Shown here in pieces: positions 7,113 through 15,857 of a stretch of 64,000 nt of DNA. The notes under the pieces were generated by a model. The model made no database searches, had not been told where the DNA came from, and saw nothing but the letters and a program-made list of their open reading frames with translations. How positions within the stretch are numbered: the stretch's first letter is position 1; every line of letters begins with the position of its first letter. Origin of the DNA: an uncultured Eubacteriales bacterium (GTDB lineage: Bacteria > Bacillota > Clostridia > Oscillospirales > CAG-382); contig CAKSOW010000007.1 in NCBI GenBank assembly GCA_934479825.1, positions 1 through 64,000 on the forward strand, given 5' to 3'. A program made the position numbers and the translations under genes.

Positions 7113-10096
7113 TTTCCGGCACTCCTTTCTTCAATAGCGCCAATCAGGCTGCGAAGCCGTATTTTCACTGCGCCTAAGTTGGTGATCTCATCGATTTTGA
7201 TTTGTGTGTACAGTTTTTCGCCGCATTCGAGAATGTCCTTTACCTCGTCGGTGGTGATTGCGTCAAGACCGCATCCGAACGAGACAAGCTGTACCAGTTC
7301 GACATCGTCGTTTTCCACGGCAAATTCCGCGGCATTGTACAGTCTTGAATGATAAGTCCATTGGTTGAGCACGCCTACCTTGGGACGTTGCTTTGCCATA
7401 TGCCAGACGCTGTCCTCACTGACGACTGCAAAACCGAGCGACCGGCACAATTTGTCGATGCCGTGGCCGATTTCCGGATCGGTGTGATAAGGACGTCCGG
7501 CAAGAATCAGCACGCGTTTACCGTTTTCCCTTGCATAGGCAAGAGCGCGTTCGCCCTCGGCACGGACGGCGGCCATGTAAGCGTCGTAAGCCGCAAATCC
7601 ATGTGCGACGGCGGCTTTTACTTCATGTTTTTTCACATCGTATCCGAACGAATTCAGATATTTATGGAGTTCCTTTACTAATTCGCCGTGGTCGGTGATG
7701 TTTAAGTACGGATACAGGAACCGAACTTTGGATAAGTCCTCTACGTTGCCGTGAAGCAGCTCGGAATAGTAGGCGACCACCGGGCAGTTGTAGTGGTTGT
7801 CCGAAACGTTTTCATCGACGTTGTAGCTGATACACGGGTAAAAAATCGCGTCTACGCCTTCTTCGATCAGCGTTTCGACATGGCCGTGCATCAGTTTTGC
7901 CGGATAACAGGCCGTGTCGGACGGAATGCTTTGCTGTCCTTTGAAATAGGTGTCGCGCGAGGACATGGGAGATACCTTTACGGTAAAACCAAGCTCCTTG
8001 AAAATGCCGTGCCATAAGGGCAGTAACTCATACATGCCGAGCGCTAACGGAAGTCCGACCGTACCGCGGTTTTTCTTTTCGGGGGCGGGTGCTGTATCTG
8101 CGGCGATTTTTTCGATAAGGCCGCGTTTGAATTCATGCAAATTCGGCGTTGCGTCTGCTTTTTCGTTGATTCCGGCGCCTTTTTCACATTTGTTGCCGGA
8201 GATGTATTTTACACCGCCGGAGAAAATGTTGACAGTCAGTCGGCAGTTGTTGGTGCAACCGTGGCAGACGGCGTTTGTCGTCTTATGCGTAAATTCTTTT
8301 AATGCTTCGCGCGAAATTAAGGTCGAGCCCTCTTTCTTTTCGAGAGCCTTGGCGTACAGCGACGCGCCGAACGCACCCATGAGTCCCGAAATTTCCGGAC
8401 GGATGACATTGTGACCGATCTCACGTTCAAAACTGCGCAAGACCGCGTTGTTTAAAAAGGTTCCGCCCTGGACGACAATGTTTTCGCCAAGCTCCGCGGC
8501 ACTGCTTGCGCGGATCACCTTATAGATGGCATTGCGCACAACGCTGAGCGAAAGGCCGGCGGAAATGTCGCATACGCCTGCGCCGTCCTTTTGCGCTTGT
8601 TTGACGGAGGAATTCATAAAGACTGTACAGCGTGTACCGAGAGAGACGGGATGTTTTGCCAAAAGACCGAGCTTGCTGAATTCAGCGACATCGTAGCCCA
8701 TGGATTTGGCAAAGGTTTCGATAAACGACCCACAGCCGGAGGAGCAGGCCTCGTTTAGCATAATGCTGTCGATCGCGCCGCCCCGGACCTTGAAACATTT
8801 GATGTCCTGACCGCCGATATCGAGAATGAAATCGACTTTCGGGTTGAAAAATTTGGCGGCTTTTAAGTGTGCAAGCGTTTCGACAATGCCGATATCCACG
8901 CCAAAGGCGTGCTTGATCAGTTCTTCGCCGTAGCCGGTGACTGCACCAGACGCAATTTTTATGCGATCGCCGCACAGTTCATAGATCTTCGTGAGCTGTT
9001 CGCGCACGATCTCGACCGGGTTTCCTTTGTTGGAATCGTAGTAGCTGTATAAAAGGCCGTCGTTTTCATCGGTCAGCGTAAGTTTGGTGGTCGTGCTTCC
9101 GCAGTCAATGCCGAGATACGCCTTGCCAGTGTAGGAGGCAATATCCGTGCGTTTTACGTCCGCGCGCGTGTGCCGTGCAAGAAATGCATCCAGTTCCGCG
9201 TTGTCGGCAAACAGCGGCGGCTCTGTGCCGATGCCGGCGCCAGACGAACGGGATTGTTTTAACAGACGGCAGAAACTGTCAAAATCATACGTTTCTTTTT
9301 GGTGAGAGGCATATAAAGCCGCGCCGTAGGAAACCGAAAAACGGGCATAATCCGGAAAAACGGCGTGTGCTTCATCTAATTTCAAGGTTTCCACAAAGCG
9401 GCGGCGCAGTCCCATGCAGAAACTTAACGGACCGCCCAAAAACATGACTTTGCCGGTAATCTTGCGTCCTTGGGCAAGACCGGCGATGGTCTGATTGACA
9501 ACGGCTTGGTAAATGCTTGCCGCAATGTCTTCTTTTCGCGCGCCTTGGTTTAATAACGGCTGAATATCCGTCTTGGCAAACACGCCGCAGCGTGAAGCAA
9601 TCGGGTAAATGCGCTCGCTCTTTAAAGATAAGGCGTCTAACTCGTCGGGCGTCACGTCCAAAAGCGACGCCATCTGATCGATAAACGCGCCTGTGCCGCC
9701 GGCACACGAACCGTTCATGCGCTCGTCAAGCCCGCCGGCGAAAAAGATGATCTTTGCGTCTTCGCCGCCAAGCTCAATGACAACATCTGTATCCGGTTCA
9801 TAAGCTTTTACGGTTTCCGCTGTGGCAAAAACTTCTTGAACAAACGGAATCCCGGCGGCGTTCGCAATGCCAAGCCCGGCCGAACCGCTGAGCGCACAGC
9901 GAAAACGCCGCGATCCGATGAAAGGATAGGCGTTTTCAAACAGTTCTAATATTTTTTCGCGTACTTGGGAAAAGTGACGCTCATATTTTTCATGTAAAAT
10001 TTTGCCGTTGTCCACGACAACAATCTTGGCCGTGGTCGAACCGACATCAATTCCGATATGAAGCTCCGGAGAGCCGGTGATAACTTGCTGTGTCAT
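7109..10096 (-). CDS. Acyl-CoA dehydratase activase with two BadF/HgdC ATPase domains
   Basis: 995-aa ATP-dependent electron-injecting activase of the 2-hydroxyacyl-CoA dehydratase type. Domain 1 (about 10-270) has the phosphate loop GIDVGSTTAKIVVVD, cluster cysteine in CAGGTGAF and its partner in SRCGVFAKTD. Domain 2 (about 325-590) repeats this with GIDCGSTTTKLTLTD, CSSGCGSF and TRCTVFMNSS. A DUF2229-like region follows, with a CHGCTNNC...C cluster (about 640) and TACYPAKLMHGHVE. A single fused protein of about 1430 aa is the commoner arrangement. The start lies below a TTGCAA/TATAAT promoter; the ribosome site (AAAGAAGTGA) is modest. Confidence 0.9.
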   Translation of the reverse strand: MTQQVITGSPELHIGIDVGSTTAKIVVVDNGKILHEKYERHFSQVREKILELFENAYPFIGSRRFRCALSGSAGLGIANAAGIPFVQEVFATAETVKAYEPDTDVVIELGGEDAKIIFFAGGLDERMNGSCAGGTGAFIDQMASLLDVTPDELDALSLKSERIYPIASRCGVFAKTDIQPLLNQGARKEDIAASIYQAVVNQTIAGLAQGRKITGKVMFLGGPLSFCMGLRRRFVETLKLDEAHAVFPDYARFSVSYGAALYASHQKETYDFDSFCRLLKQSRSSGAGIGTEPPLFADNAELDAFLARHTRADVKRTDIASYTGKAYLGIDCGSTTTKLTLTDENDGLLYSYYDSNKGNPVEIVREQLTKIYELCGDRIKIASGAVTGYGEELIKHAFGVDIGIVETLAHLKAAKFFNPKVDFILDIGGQDIKCFKVRGGAIDSIMLNEACSSGCGSFIETFAKSMGYDVAEFSKLGLLAKHPVSLGTRCTVFMNSSVKQAQKDGAGVCDISAGLSLSVVRNAIYKVIRASSAAELGENIVVQGGTFLNNAVLRSFEREIGHNVIRPEISGLMGAFGASLYAKALEKKEGSTLISREALKEFTHKTTNAVCHGCTNNCRLTVNIFSGGVKYISGNKCEKGAGINEKADATPNLHEFKRGLIEKIAADTAPAPEKKNRGTVGLPLALGMYELLPLWHGIFKELGFTVKVSPMSSRDTYFKGQQSIPSDTACYPAKLMHGHVETLIEEGVDAIFYPCISYNVDENVSDNHYNCPVVAYYSELLHGNVEDLSKVRFLYPYLNITDHGELVKELHKYLNSFGYDVKKHEVKAAVAHGFAAYDAYMAAVRAEGERALAYARENGKRVLILAGRPYHTDPEIGHGIDKLCRSLGFAVVSEDSVWHMAKQRPKVGVLNQWTYHSRLYNAAEFAVENDDVELVQLVSFGCGLDAITTDEVKDILECGEKLYTQIKIDEITNLGAVKIRLRSLIGAIEERSAGK

Positions 10097-10139
10097 GGGT
10101 TCACTTCTTTACAAACGAAATTATAAATATACATTATTT

Positions 10140-10168
10140 ATTATAAATCAACAAAGTACACTTTGCAA
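10140..10168 (-). promoter_or_regulatory. Sigma-A promoter of the activase operon
   Basis: Minus strand TTGCAA, 17 bp, TATAAT. The rest of the 10097-10451 gap is AT-rich with no gene seen apart from the terminator at 10386-10421. Confidence 0.75.
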
Positions 10169-10385
10169 GAGCCGTCCGCAAAAGAAATGTAAATATTTCT
10201 TGCATTTCAAGCGAAATTTTGCCTGCAATGGGAGTAATTATATAAATAGGTAAACTATTTTCAGTTTTTTTGCCCCGATAAGACGTTTGAAACGGGTTTG
10301 CCTTTTTGTTTCCGTTTTCCGTAAGAAAGGAGGATTTTCCATAAAAACGGTCTATTATGAATATAAAATGAACAGCAAAGCGCGT

Positions 10386-10421
10386 AAAAATACCGTTCGG
10401 CGTGAAAAAACACCGAACGGT
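10386..10421 (-). terminator. Terminator of the BMP-type ABC operon
   Basis: Minus-strand stem ACCGTTCGGTG/CACCGAACGGT-type (10392-10421) followed by ATTTTTA. Confidence 0.8.
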
Positions 10422-10451
10422 AAACTGGTATACAGACGAAAACGAAAGGGG

Positions 10452-11435
10452 TTATCGTTCTTCGCGGAAGTAGGCAAGACCGAGACTTGCCGGCGGCTGA
10501 CTTTCGCGCTTTTTGCGTAAGCTCGATACAATGAGCACGATCAATGTCACAACATACGGCAGCATCTTGAACAGTTCCTGAGACGAACGCGTAAGTCCTG
10601 GAATGTATAAATACATCCAGTACAGAATACCGAATAAATACGCGCCCCAGATGGATTTGATCGGTTTCCAGGTCGCAAAAATAACGAGTGCTACCGCAAG
10701 CCAGCCTAATGACTCTAACTTTCCGTCATTTGCCCAGGTGCCTTTGATATAGTCCATCACATAGTATAAGCCGCCAAGGCCAGAAATTCCTGCCCCCATA
10801 CAGGTTGCAAGGTACTTGTAGCGCGTGACGCTTATTCCGGCCGCATCAGCTGTTGCCGGACTTTCTCCGACTGCGCGCAGGGCGAGACCCGAACGGGTGC
10901 GGTTGAAATAGTATTGTACCGCAATGGCGAGCAGAATTGCAAGATAGACCAAAAAACCGTAGGAAAAGAAGATTTTTCCGATAACGCCGGTCGAAGTTGC
11001 AAACGGGAGCATGGTGCGGTAAGCTGCACTGGTGGTGGCAACTGAAATCTGTCCGACACCGCCGGCCAGCTTATTTAAATAGCCGCCGTAGAAATTGGCG
11101 ACACCCGAACCGAAAATGGTAAGCGTAAGACCGGTGACGTTCTGGTTAGCGCGCAGAGTGATCGTGAGAAAACTGTAAATCAAACCGGCAAGGGCAGACG
11201 CGGCAAACGCGCAGATGAACGAAAGAATCAGCGATACCACACCATTGGGATTGGGTGTGCTGTTTTCATAGTAAAACGCACCGATCAAACCGAAAATGCC
11301 GCCTAAATACATGATTCCCGGCACACCGAGATTGAGATTTCCCGCTTTTTCGGTGATGATTTCGCCGATACAGCCGAATAAGATAACCGTGCCGAAAACA
11401 ACGGCGACTTGAATTAAGGATATTAACTGTGTCAT
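10452..11435 (-). CDS. BMP-type (nucleoside) ABC transporter permease 2
   Basis: 327-aa polytopic permease of the BPD_transp_2 type, related to YufQ/RnsC of nucleoside importers. Typical stretches are GEIITEKAGNLNLGVPGIMYLGG near the start and the cytoplasmic loop RAVGESPATADAAGISVTRYKY. It is the last gene of the minus-strand operon, 25 bp after the first permease, with AAAGGAG before the ATG. Partner proteins are encoded just upstream. Confidence 0.93.
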   Translation of the reverse strand: MTQLISLIQVAVVFGTVILFGCIGEIITEKAGNLNLGVPGIMYLGGIFGLIGAFYYENSTPNPNGVVSLILSFICAFAASALAGLIYSFLTITLRANQNVTGLTLTIFGSGVANFYGGYLNKLAGGVGQISVATTSAAYRTMLPFATSTGVIGKIFFSYGFLVYLAILLAIAVQYYFNRTRSGLALRAVGESPATADAAGISVTRYKYLATCMGAGISGLGGLYYVMDYIKGTWANDGKLESLGWLAVALVIFATWKPIKSIWGAYLFGILYWMYLYIPGLTRSSQELFKMLPYVVTLIVLIVSSLRKKRESQPPASLGLAYFREER

Positions 11436-11460
11436 GATGTTTCTCCTTTCCGACGTTCTG

Positions 11461-12579
11461 TCAATTGTTTTTCGTACTGCCGCGGAAAATCAGCCGGTAG
11501 TTGACGAAAAATTCACTGCCCAAGATGAAAAAGAGAATAATTCCCTTAATGATTTCGGCGACATAGTCGTTGATGCCGAGCTTGGAAAAGTCGGATACGA
11601 TCTGTGTAGCACCCTGATTCAAAAATACGATGAGCGATGTAATGACGATCATGGTAATCGTGTTGAATTTGGCAAGCCATGCTATGATAATCGCCGTGAA
11701 ACCGCGTCCTCCGGCCGTGTTGGTCGAAATGGTATGGTCAACACCGGCAACGCCGATGAAACCAGCAATACCGCAGACAGCGCCCGAGATTAACATAGTG
11801 CGCAGAATGACGTGCCGCACGTTGATTCCGGCATAGCGCGCCGTATTTTCCGATTCGCCGACAACTGCAATCTCATAACCTTGTTTGCTGAATTTCAAGT
11901 ACAGGAAAACAAGTAAGGTGAGTGCTAAAACAATAAGGACATTCCAGGCGTATTGCTGCCCGAATAATTTCGGCAGCCATCCGGCCTTGGTCTGCGGATT
12001 GATAATACCGACTTTGTTCGAGCCGTAGGGATTTTCCCATAAAGCCACACAATAGGAGGTGATCTGAATGGCGATGTAGTTCATCATCAGCGTGAACAGC
12101 GTTTCATTGGTTTCCCATTTTGCCTTGAAGAGCGCCGGAATGAAGCCCCAAAGCGCTCCGGCGGCGACGCTTGCAAGAATCATAACCAGGAATAAAACCG
12201 GTGTAGGAAGCTTGTTGCCGAGATAGATCATGCAGGCGGCTGTTGCAATGCCTCCGGCAAGTACCTGTCCCTCCGCGCCGATGTTCCAGAAACGCATTTT
12301 GAAAGCCGGTGCGAGAGCGACCGAAATGCATAGCAGCATGCAGCCCTCACGGATAAAACTCCATATGCGGCGGGAAGAACCGAACGCACCCTTGAACATG
12401 GACACATAAACCTGCAAAGGATTCATTTTCGTAATCGAATAGATAAGGAGCGCATTGATTACAAGCGCTAAAAACACGGCGATAATCCGAATCAACCATG
12501 CGCGCGGCGCGGAAACGGCGCTTCGTTTCGCCAAGCGGACAAACGGTGTTTTTACCGGATTGTGTTTTGCATTAGTCAT
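11461..12579 (-). CDS. BMP-type (nucleoside) ABC transporter permease 1
   Basis: 372-aa permease of the YufP/RnsD type with about eight or more hydrophobic spans; FWNIGAEGQVLAGGIATAAC and VVGESENTARYAGINVRHVILR are characteristic. Its start overlaps the ATPase gene end by 8 nt, suggesting translational coupling. A charged N-terminus (about 25 residues) precedes the first span. Confidence 0.93.
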   Translation of the reverse strand: MTNAKHNPVKTPFVRLAKRSAVSAPRAWLIRIIAVFLALVINALLIYSITKMNPLQVYVSMFKGAFGSSRRIWSFIREGCMLLCISVALAPAFKMRFWNIGAEGQVLAGGIATAACMIYLGNKLPTPVLFLVMILASVAAGALWGFIPALFKAKWETNETLFTLMMNYIAIQITSYCVALWENPYGSNKVGIINPQTKAGWLPKLFGQQYAWNVLIVLALTLLVFLYLKFSKQGYEIAVVGESENTARYAGINVRHVILRTMLISGAVCGIAGFIGVAGVDHTISTNTAGGRGFTAIIIAWLAKFNTITMIVITSLIVFLNQGATQIVSDFSKLGINDYVAEIIKGIILFFILGSEFFVNYRLIFRGSTKNN

Positions 12580-14128
12580 GGTCGGATACCTCCGTTTGAT
12601 TTTCGCGCGTTAAGTTGGTCATCAGTAAGCCGACCTGTTCTTTGGTAGCCGTGCGTGCGTCCACAATGCCGTTGTTTTTTCCGGCGCAAAGCACTAAAAT
12701 ACGGTCGCACAGCTCCAAAAGCACGTCGAGATCTTCGCCGACATAAATAACGGCGACGCCGCTTTCTTTTTGCTTATTGAGCAGGTGGTAGATGGTGTAG
12801 GAGGTGTTGATGTCAAGACCGCGCACGGCATAAGCCGTCATAAGCAGGGTAGGTGCGGCGGCGATTTCACGTCCGACAAGCACTTTCTGCACATTGCCGC
12901 CGGAAAGACGGCGGACCGGCGTTGAAACGCCGGGGGTAACGACTTCCAAGTCTTTCATGATCTTTTCGGCAAGTTGTTTGGGGGAACGCTTGTCCGTAAA
13001 GAACGGAAAACCGTCGGTATAGCTCTTCAACATCATGTTTTCGGTCATGCCCATACTGCCGACAAGCCCCATGCCGAGTCTGTCCTCAGGCACAAACGAG
13101 AGGGAAACGCCGAGATTCCGGATTGCCTTGACCGATTTTCCGATTAACGACATCGGCGCGTCCGTCTGAGGATCAAAGTAGAGAATTTCGCTTTCGGAGG
13201 TAACCGGCTGTAAGCCGGAAATAGCTTCTAACAATTCCTTCTGACCGCTGCCGGCGATGCCGGCAATGCCGAGAATCTCACCGGAGTAAGCTTCAAACGA
13301 TACATCGTCGAGTAGCTTCACACCCTCGCGGCTGTAACAGGAAACGTGTTTGACTTCCAAACGTTTCTTTACGTTCTGCGGTTCGGGACGGTCGATGTCC
13401 AATTCCACCTTTTTGCCGACCATCATTTCGGTAAGCGACAGCTCAGTCGCCTCCGCGGTCGGAACGGAACCGATGGTTTCTCCCTTGCGGAGAACTGCTA
13501 CACGATCGGATACGGCAAGCACCTCATGCAGTTTATGCGTGATGATGATGACCGATTTGCCGTCCTTTTTCATGTTGCGGATGACTTCAAACAGCTTTTC
13601 GGTCTCCTGGGGGGTAAGCACGGCGGTCGGCTCGTCGAGAATCAGAATGTTAGCCCCACGGTAAAGAACCTTGATGATCTCCAACGTCTGCTTTTCGGAA
13701 ACCGACATATCGTATACTTTTTTCATTGGGTCGATGGCAAAGCCGTATTTCTTGCAAATGTCGGCGACACGAACGGAAATCTGTTTCAAACTGTACTTGC
13801 CTTTTTCATGCAGACCGAGAACCACGTTTTCTGCGGCTGTGAGCACATCAATCAGTTTGAAATGCTGGTGAATCATGCCGATTCCGAGGTCGAATGCGTC
13901 TTTCGGAGACGCGATCGTGACCTTTTCGCCGCCGATGTAGATGTCGCCGCTGTCGGGAAAATAGATGCCCGAAAGCATATTCATGAGCGTGGTTTTTCCG
14001 CTGCCGTTTTCGCCTAAAAGCGAAAGAATTTCGCCTTTATGGACGTCAAGACAAGCGTTTTTGTTGGCGACGGTCGATCCGAATGTCTTCGTGATATTTT
14101 CCATGCGCACAGCGATCGTGTTGTCCAT
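12572..14128 (-). CDS. BMP-type (nucleoside) ABC transporter ATP-binding protein
   Basis: 518-aa tandem ABC ATPase of the YufO/RnsB type. First half: Walker A LLGENGSGKTTL, Walker B ILILDEPTAVLTP; its signature is MSVSEKQ rather than LSGGQ. Second half: a degenerate Walker A GIAGSGQKEL, signature LSGGNVQK, and LLMTAYAVRGLD in place of the usual PTRGLD. Such asymmetry is normal for this class. AAGGAAGG precedes the ATG. It hydrolyses ATP to drive nucleoside uptake with the two permeases downstream. Confidence 0.94.
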   Translation of the reverse strand: MDNTIAVRMENITKTFGSTVANKNACLDVHKGEILSLLGENGSGKTTLMNMLSGIYFPDSGDIYIGGEKVTIASPKDAFDLGIGMIHQHFKLIDVLTAAENVVLGLHEKGKYSLKQISVRVADICKKYGFAIDPMKKVYDMSVSEKQTLEIIKVLYRGANILILDEPTAVLTPQETEKLFEVIRNMKKDGKSVIIITHKLHEVLAVSDRVAVLRKGETIGSVPTAEATELSLTEMMVGKKVELDIDRPEPQNVKKRLEVKHVSCYSREGVKLLDDVSFEAYSGEILGIAGIAGSGQKELLEAISGLQPVTSESEILYFDPQTDAPMSLIGKSVKAIRNLGVSLSFVPEDRLGMGLVGSMGMTENMMLKSYTDGFPFFTDKRSPKQLAEKIMKDLEVVTPGVSTPVRRLSGGNVQKVLVGREIAAAPTLLMTAYAVRGLDINTSYTIYHLLNKQKESGVAVIYVGEDLDVLLELCDRILVLCAGKNNGIVDARTATKEQVGLLMTNLTRENQTEVSDHD

Positions 14129-14316
14129 GTGTTACCCTTCCTTAAAATAAAACAACTGAAAGATGACGGAATCGGCTCAAAGCAGCCGAAACCTGAAAAA
14201 AAGCTTTTGCTTAGCTTTCCGAAAACAGAAAAATCGGCGCACAAACCGCAAAACAACGGTTTTGGAGGGATGTGCCGGCTTTCTGCCTTTGGAACGGCAA
14301 GCAAGAGAAATAAGTG

Positions 14317-14352
14317 CAAAAAGGGAAAGCGGAAGTCCGTTTTCCCTTTTTG
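14317..14352 (-). terminator. Intra-operon hairpin after the BMP lipoprotein gene
   Basis: 16-bp arms (14317-14332 and 14337-14352) with T-rich end CCCTTTTTG on the minus strand, inside the 240-bp gap between lipoprotein and ATPase. Likely a partial terminator giving excess binding protein. Confidence 0.65.
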
Positions 14353-14368
14353 TTTCAACGCTTAAAGG

Positions 14369-15658
14369 TTATGCAAGTTCCTTGATGCCGTCGATACGGA
14401 TATCGAAGGCCGGAGCACTGCGGAGCTCGGATTCATGGAAGTAGCCGTCTTTGATCAACTCATTGCCCTCAAAGCCGTAGCTCTTGTCATAAGAATCGAG
14501 ATGTTCGCCGTTCACGGTAAACTTGGAGGTATCGAATACATGAAGCGTACCGTCGTGAAGCTGTTTTTCAACTTCGGCAACCTTTTCGGCGGTGCCTTCT
14601 GCACAGCTCTTGCCGAGGTCGGTGATGGCAACGGCACCGGAAGAGAAGCCTTCTGCCCAGTCTGTCTTGATCTTTTCGCCCTTCAGCATGGTACCGAATG
14701 CGTATTTGTAGTAAACTTCCCAGTTGTTGGTAGCGGAGGTGAGAGCCGCGTCGGGAGCAACGCTCAACATATCCACGTTGTAGCCGATGGAGTAAGCGAC
14801 ATTGCCCTTTTCATAAGCGGCCTGAACGGCGCTCGGAGCACCGGTGGAGTCAGCATGCTGACCGATGATGACGCAGCCGTCAGCCATAAGAGCGTCAGCG
14901 GCGGCAGCCTCCATGGTGATGTCAAACCAGCTGTTGGTGTAGGAAACTTCCATGGTTACATTCGGAACAACCGACTGAATGCCGAGGAAGAATGCGGTGT
15001 AGCCGGAAACAACCTCTGCGTAGGGGTAAGCGCCGACATAACCGATTTTAACGTTTTCGCCGTCGTAGTTCTTGTCGGTGAGCTTGCCGTCTGCAATGAG
15101 TTCGGCAACCTTCATGCCGGCAACAACGCCGGAAACATAGCGGGATTCAAAAATATGGGTAAAAGCATTGCAGAAGTTATCAAGACCGCTCTTGGCAGCC
15201 GTGTCGCCGGTCATGGAAACAAAGGTGACTTCCGGATGCTGGGAAGCGGCTTCTTCCATGAAGGACTGATGACCGTAGCTGTTGGAAATGATGAGGTTGC
15301 AGCCTTGGTCAACGAGGTCAAGAGCCGTTTCGGTGCAGGTAGCGTCCTCGGGAATGGTGTACTTCCAGATAAGCTGGTCGTCGGACATGCCGAGTTCTTT
15401 GGCGGCTTCCTGGATGCCCTTGATGTGTGCGTAGGTGTAGCCTTCGTTTTCGTCGCCGATAAGAATCAGACCGACTTTGAGGTCAGCGTTTTCGGTGTTC
15501 TTGGTTTCACCGTCTGTCTTTTCGCCGTTATCGGGCGTCGTTACATCGGTTTCACCCTGATTGTCCGAAACAACATTGTCGTCGGCAGGCTTGTTACCGC
15601 ACGCTGCGAGGCAGAAGATAAAGCATACTGCCAAAAGGATCGCAAGTAACTTCTTCAT
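14369..15658 (-). CDS. BMP family substrate-binding lipoprotein
   Basis: 429-aa extracellular receptor of the PnrA/BMP family, which bind purine nucleosides in characterised members. Lipoprotein signal peptide with CLAAC (cysteine about 20), acidic linker to about residue 58, then LKVGLILIGDENEGYTYAHI and the mid-domain SNSYGHQSFMEEAA. The start is the ATG behind AGGAGG; an upstream TTG/GTG-type extension is not needed. First gene of the ABC operon. A structured leader lies just upstream (15693-15734). Confidence 0.92.
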   Translation of the reverse strand: MKKLLAILLAVCFIFCLAACGNKPADDNVVSDNQGETDVTTPDNGEKTDGETKNTENADLKVGLILIGDENEGYTYAHIKGIQEAAKELGMSDDQLIWKYTIPEDATCTETALDLVDQGCNLIISNSYGHQSFMEEAASQHPEVTFVSMTGDTAAKSGLDNFCNAFTHIFESRYVSGVVAGMKVAELIADGKLTDKNYDGENVKIGYVGAYPYAEVVSGYTAFFLGIQSVVPNVTMEVSYTNSWFDITMEAAAADALMADGCVIIGQHADSTGAPSAVQAAYEKGNVAYSIGYNVDMLSVAPDAALTSATNNWEVYYKYAFGTMLKGEKIKTDWAEGFSSGAVAITDLGKSCAEGTAEKVAEVEKQLHDGTLHVFDTSKFTVNGEHLDSYDKSYGFEGNELIKDGYFHESELRSAPAFDIRIDGIKELA

Positions 15659-15680
15659 GTTTGTTTTCCTCCTAAAACAT

Positions 15681-15734
15681 GTAAAAAATAAAATAGGCAC
15701 TTTGGATAAGGATTGCCTTAATTCAAGTACCTAT
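15681..15734 (-). promoter_or_regulatory. Leader hairpin with T-run before the BMP lipoprotein gene
   Basis: Minus strand: 10-bp outer stem (15725-15734 with 15693-15702, one wobble), inner AAGG/CCTT stem, then TTTTATTTTTT. It starts at the expected transcription start. It does not match the purine riboswitch consensus. Candidate attenuator or 5'-end stabiliser. Confidence 0.5.
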
Positions 15735-15737
15735 CTT

Positions 15738-15766
15738 ATTTTAACAAAATTTTCCGAAAAATACAA
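15738..15766 (-). promoter_or_regulatory. Promoter of the BMP-type ABC operon
   Basis: Minus strand TTGTAT, 17 bp, TAAAAT. Confidence 0.6.
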
Positions 15767-15857
15767 TACCGCATTATGACGAAATTTGACAAGCTTTTTA
15801 CGGCATATTATACATTCTGCACAAACATGTCCGTTTTTTAACAGACCGGTAAACGTG

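Noticed and set aside
14435..15649. 404-codon plus-strand frame opposite the BMP lipoprotein gene
   Set aside because: Shadow frame caused by codon bias; the minus-strand protein has signal peptide, family motifs and operon context. Same reasoning for the 364-codon frame opposite the gene at 32928-34922 and the 265-codon frame opposite sipL.
15659..15770. Purine riboswitch upstream of the nucleoside transporter
   Set aside because: The conserved loop and junction sequences of the purine aptamer are absent; only a two-tier hairpin is seen.
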